Assembly (NCBI GenBank): GCA_031370485.1
Contig: JANMQK010000090.1
Location: 1-24,293 of the forward strand
Length of the DNA: 24,293 bases
Direction of reading: 5' to 3'
Source: JANMQK01 sp031370485
GTDB lineage: Bacteria > Acidobacteriota > Polarisedimenticolia > Gp22-AA2
Below, piece after piece: positions 21,994 through 24,293 of the stretch. Both the position numbers and the translations under genes were made by a program. The notes under the pieces were generated by a model that was given only the letters and a program-made list of their open reading frames with translations, was not told where the DNA came from and did no database searches. The stretch's first letter is position 1; each line of letters begins with the position of its first letter.

Positions 21994-24015
21994 TCATTTG
22001 GACGGTTCATCCTCTTTCTTTTCCTCGCCAGGGCGCCCCAACAGATCCTTCAAGCGGTCGCGGAGCTGGTCCTTGACCCGATCCTTGGCCTTCTCCTGCA
22101 GCTCGCTCGCCTGAGCCCGGGAGTCGAGACTGACCCCCGGTGCCGCGAGATCCCCTTGGATGCGAAGGTGGACCGCCAGCCGGCCGTCCCTCCCGGTCAG
22201 CGAGATAAGGCTGGAGTTCTTAGCCACCATGCCTTCGGTCGACTCCTTGGAAAGACGCGCCGCGGCGGCAAGGTCAAGCGTGCCGTCCAGGCCAAGCCAT
22301 CCCTCCCCAGTGAGATCGAGGTCGGTCCCGTGCAGCGCCAAGTCTTTTGTCCGTGCCTTTCCGTCGGCGATGGCCAGGGTGCCCCGAAGGAACTCGAAGT
22401 CGGTCGATTCGTGGCCGACGCCGCGCCCTCCCGCCAGTTCCAGGAGGGCTGCGACGCGTCCGAGAACGCTGAAGGACTTGACGCTGCCATCGCGGACCTC
22501 GAGGGCGCCTGTTCCACGCGCCGATCGGACAATTGCCGCGAAATCCGATCCCTGCGATTCCAGGTCGAGCCGCCCCGTCGCCTTGCCACGAAGCAGGTTC
22601 TTGAATTCCTGGTCATAGGCCGTCAGCAGCTGGTCGACATCGACCTCGGCGAGACGGACTTGCATTGTCAAGCCGGGCACGGACCGTCCGAGATCGGCCC
22701 CTGCCGATCCCTCGAGCCGGCCCCCGTAGCACCCCGCCTGAAGCCCGGATAGGGCGAGGACGCTGCGAACGAGGCCAACCGAGGCACGCACGTTCGAGAG
22801 ATCGAAATTCTCGAAACGAAGCGTGTCCGCCGTGAGGGTGCCGCGGGCAATCATCCTGTCGAGCAGACCGCCCTGCGCCACGGGTCCGGAGCCACCCGAT
22901 GCGACCTTGCCCGCCGCGGGGCCGCCTCCGGGCGGTGTCATGGCCGAGATGACCTCGTTCAGGTCAAACCGCTGGGCGTTGAGGGTAAGGCCGACACGGG
23001 GCTTGAGAAAACCCTCCACCTGAAGGTCGCCCCTGACGGTCGTGGACCCCAGGCTTGCGACAAAGTCTTCCCAGACGGCGCGGTCGCCCTTGACTCTCAG
23101 CGTGCCGGCGACTCCCGAGACCGGCTTCGACATCCCGGCATCCTGGTAGCTCACGCCCTTCAAGCGGACGGTTCCCTCGACATGGAACGCGGTCGCCCCT
23201 TCGAGCGGAAGAGTCGCCACACCATCCAGGTCGGCCACGCCACTCACGCTCATTCCCCGGGGCGAGGCCACGCCCAGCCACGGGAGCACGCGCGCCATGT
23301 CCGTCATCTCGAGAGACGAAGGCTCTACCTTCAATTCCAGCCGCGGCCGCCCGTCCGAGGTCACGAGGCGCGCGCCGGCGCGCAGGGTGCTCCTGCCAAG
23401 ATCGGCGACAAGATCGAACTCGGTCGGAGTCCCGGTCCCCCAGCCACGAACGGTCGCGCTGATCGGGCCGATCTTCACATCGGTGCGTGTCCCCGGCCGG
23501 ATGGCGTCGTCATAGATGCGAAGCGTTCCGGACCGGATTTCGGCCCGTTTGATCTCGACGACCGGCGCACTGCCCTTCGGCGTAGACCCGGCGCCCGCAT
23601 TGGGTGAAGGAGCCAGGAGATCTTCAAAACTCCAGCGCCCGGCCGCGTCACGGATAAGCGTGACGGCGGGTTGGTCGATGACGATCGACTCAAAGGCCAC
23701 GCGGCCCCGCAGAAGATCCAACACTCCGAGCCTGACCGACAGAGCCCGGGCTTGCATCGCATCGCGCCCCGGGTACCGCGGACCCTCCGCGACGGTGAGC
23801 GGGCCGATCCTCACGGCAGGACTGGGCAACAGCCGCAGAGAGATCGCCCCGAGGGTGACCGATCGCCCGGTGGCTCCACGGATCGCCTCGGCGATCCGCG
23901 GACGGAATCTTTCGAGGTTGACCAATCGCGGGAGGGCCAGCGCCAAGGTAACCAGGAGCGCCATCGGCACAAGCAGCCAGGCGAGAAGCAGGCGCCATCG
24001 TCGTGGCATGGACAT
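21994..24015 (-). CDS. AsmA family protein
   Basis: The 673-residue product has a basic N-terminus and one transmembrane segment (about 8-29). The conserved AsmA opening follows: LPRLVNLERFRPRIAEAIRGATGRSVTLGAISLRLLPSP (about 28-66), with IGPLTVAEGP next. The body is long and beta-rich, as expected of AsmA/TamB-like bridge proteins that span the periplasm and are linked to phospholipid transport and outer-membrane biogenesis. The conserved C-terminal AsmA part includes LRGKATGRLDLESQGSDF and FEFLRGTLAIADGKARTKDLAL. The end is a charged helix rich in Lys, Asp and Glu. The ATG at 24015 has GGAG 7 nt upstream; a second ATG two codons later is possible. The gene is complete and single. No convincing promoter was seen apart from a GATAAT at 24093-24098 without a -35. 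Confidence 0.93.
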   Translation of the reverse strand: MSMPRRWRLLLAWLLVPMALLVTLALALPRLVNLERFRPRIAEAIRGATGRSVTLGAISLRLLPSPAVRIGPLTVAEGPRYPGRDAMQARALSVRLGVLDLLRGRVAFESIVIDQPAVTLIRDAAGRWSFEDLLAPSPNAGAGSTPKGSAPVVEIKRAEIRSGTLRIYDDAIRPGTRTDVKIGPISATVRGWGTGTPTEFDLVADLGRSTLRAGARLVTSDGRPRLELKVEPSSLEMTDMARVLPWLGVASPRGMSVSGVADLDGVATLPLEGATAFHVEGTVRLKGVSYQDAGMSKPVSGVAGTLRVKGDRAVWEDFVASLGSTTVRGDLQVEGFLKPRVGLTLNAQRFDLNEVISAMTPPGGGPAAGKVASGGSGPVAQGGLLDRMIARGTLTADTLRFENFDLSNVRASVGLVRSVLALSGLQAGCYGGRLEGSAGADLGRSVPGLTMQVRLAEVDVDQLLTAYDQEFKNLLRGKATGRLDLESQGSDFAAIVRSARGTGALEVRDGSVKSFSVLGRVAALLELAGGRGVGHESTDFEFLRGTLAIADGKARTKDLALHGTDLDLTGEGWLGLDGTLDLAAAARLSKESTEGMVAKNSSLISLTGRDGRLAVHLRIQGDLAAPGVSLDSRAQASELQEKAKDRVKDQLRDRLKDLLGRPGEEKKEDEPSK

Positions 24016-24207
24016 GACGATTCTCCATCAATTGTGACTCCTGCGCGGGAAATGGCACGGTCGCAGAAGTCTCTCGATTCCAATACGTGGACATTATCCC
24101 CGAATCCCCCGCGACGCGGGGCGTCCTGTGCCAGAATCCGGGAGTCGCGCCGGCCCGGGCGCGGGGCAAGCGGTTGTAAGCCGATCCCGAATGGAAGAGA
24201 GGCGGGC
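24016..24207. other. divergent intergenic region between the AsmA gene and the probable endonuclease V gene
   Basis: This 192-nt gap holds a perfect 7-1-7 palindrome (CCCCGCG-A-CGCGGGG, 24107-24121) and a GATAAT on the minus strand (24093-24098) without a matching -35. No gene, clear terminator or strong promoter was found. Confidence 0.4.
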
Positions 24208-24293
24208 ATGATCACCGCGGAGCCGGACCTCACGAGACATCGCTGGCCGAGAGTACCCCGCCAGGCGATAGACCTCCAGAAGCGGATGCGACC
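24208..24293 (+). CDS. nfi: probable endonuclease V, N-terminal fragment (cut by window edge)
   Basis: Only 28 codons are visible. The frame starts at an ATG with GAGAGG 5 nt upstream and reads MITAEPDLTRHRWPRV, then PRQAIDLQKRMR. The pattern H-R-W, then P-x-x-A-I-x-x-Q-x-x-L/M-R resembles the N-terminus of endonuclease V (deoxyinosine 3-prime endonuclease; the Thermotoga protein has LHRWDLPPEEAIKVQNELR in the same place). Endonuclease V nicks DNA next to deaminated bases, mainly inosine. The catalytic Asp residues lie outside the window, so the call is tentative. It is divergent from the AsmA gene. Confidence 0.5.
   Translation, partial: MITAEPDLTRHRWPRVPRQAIDLQKRMR

Overview
The window is high-GC DNA from a diderm bacterium. 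It encodes a BamD outer-membrane assembly lipoprotein and an AsmA-type protein, and also a CarD regulator, an RqcH/NFACT ribosome-rescue factor, a stand-alone PASTA membrane protein and a FecR/DUF6600 protein. This mix, with the compact def-fmt-rsmB-PASTA-rpe order, best fits Acidobacteriota or a neighbouring high-GC diderm phylum. That placement is inference from gene content, not a search result. No mobile element, CRISPR array, rRNA or tRNA was seen. The window looks like chromosomal core and near-core genome, densely packed and mostly on the minus strand.

Layout, in window order. (1) 1-819, minus: a DUF2062 membrane protein followed by an ECF sigma factor cut by the window edge; their promoter has a perfect palindrome between -35 and -10. 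(2) 907-4823, minus: hsp20-lon-thiL, a small heat-shock protein coupled by an ATGA overlap to the Lon protease, then thiamine-monophosphate kinase. (3) 4930-6464, minus: a flippase-like membrane protein coupled to nrdR. (4) 6549-6920, minus: folB. (5) 7058-9351, minus: carD-rqcH behind a strong sigma70-like promoter, divergent from a plus-strand DUF72 gene (9514-10446). (6) 10454-19207, minus: a ten-gene, almost gap-free operon def-fmt-rsmB-PASTA-rpe-thioesterase-bamD-GT2-GT4-radical SAM. (7) 19275-21293, minus: a secreted FecR/DUF6600 protein behind a sigma54-like promoter, divergent from a small secreted protein (21518-21988, plus) that may be leaderless. (8) 21994-24015, minus: an AsmA-family protein. 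(9) 24208 to the end, plus: the start of a probable endonuclease V gene.

The ten-gene operon runs from nascent-protein processing (Def, Fmt) and ribosome modification (RsmB) to envelope work (PASTA protein, BamD, two glycosyltransferases) and ends with a SPASM radical SAM protein of unknown substrate. Four junctions in its distal half are 4-nt stop/start overlaps, so its products are probably made in coupled fashion.

The most unusual observation is in rpe. The gene is intact over its length except for an in-frame TAG at codon 160, inside the conserved MSVNPGFGGQ motif, with a second deviation (Val to Gly) in the next codon. TAG is an ordinary stop for at least six other genes here, so general recoding is unlikely. 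A recent lesion, local readthrough or a sequence error remain possible. Other points worth a look are the sigma54-like promoter, two promoters predicting leaderless or near-leaderless mRNAs, and the promoter-spacer palindrome.
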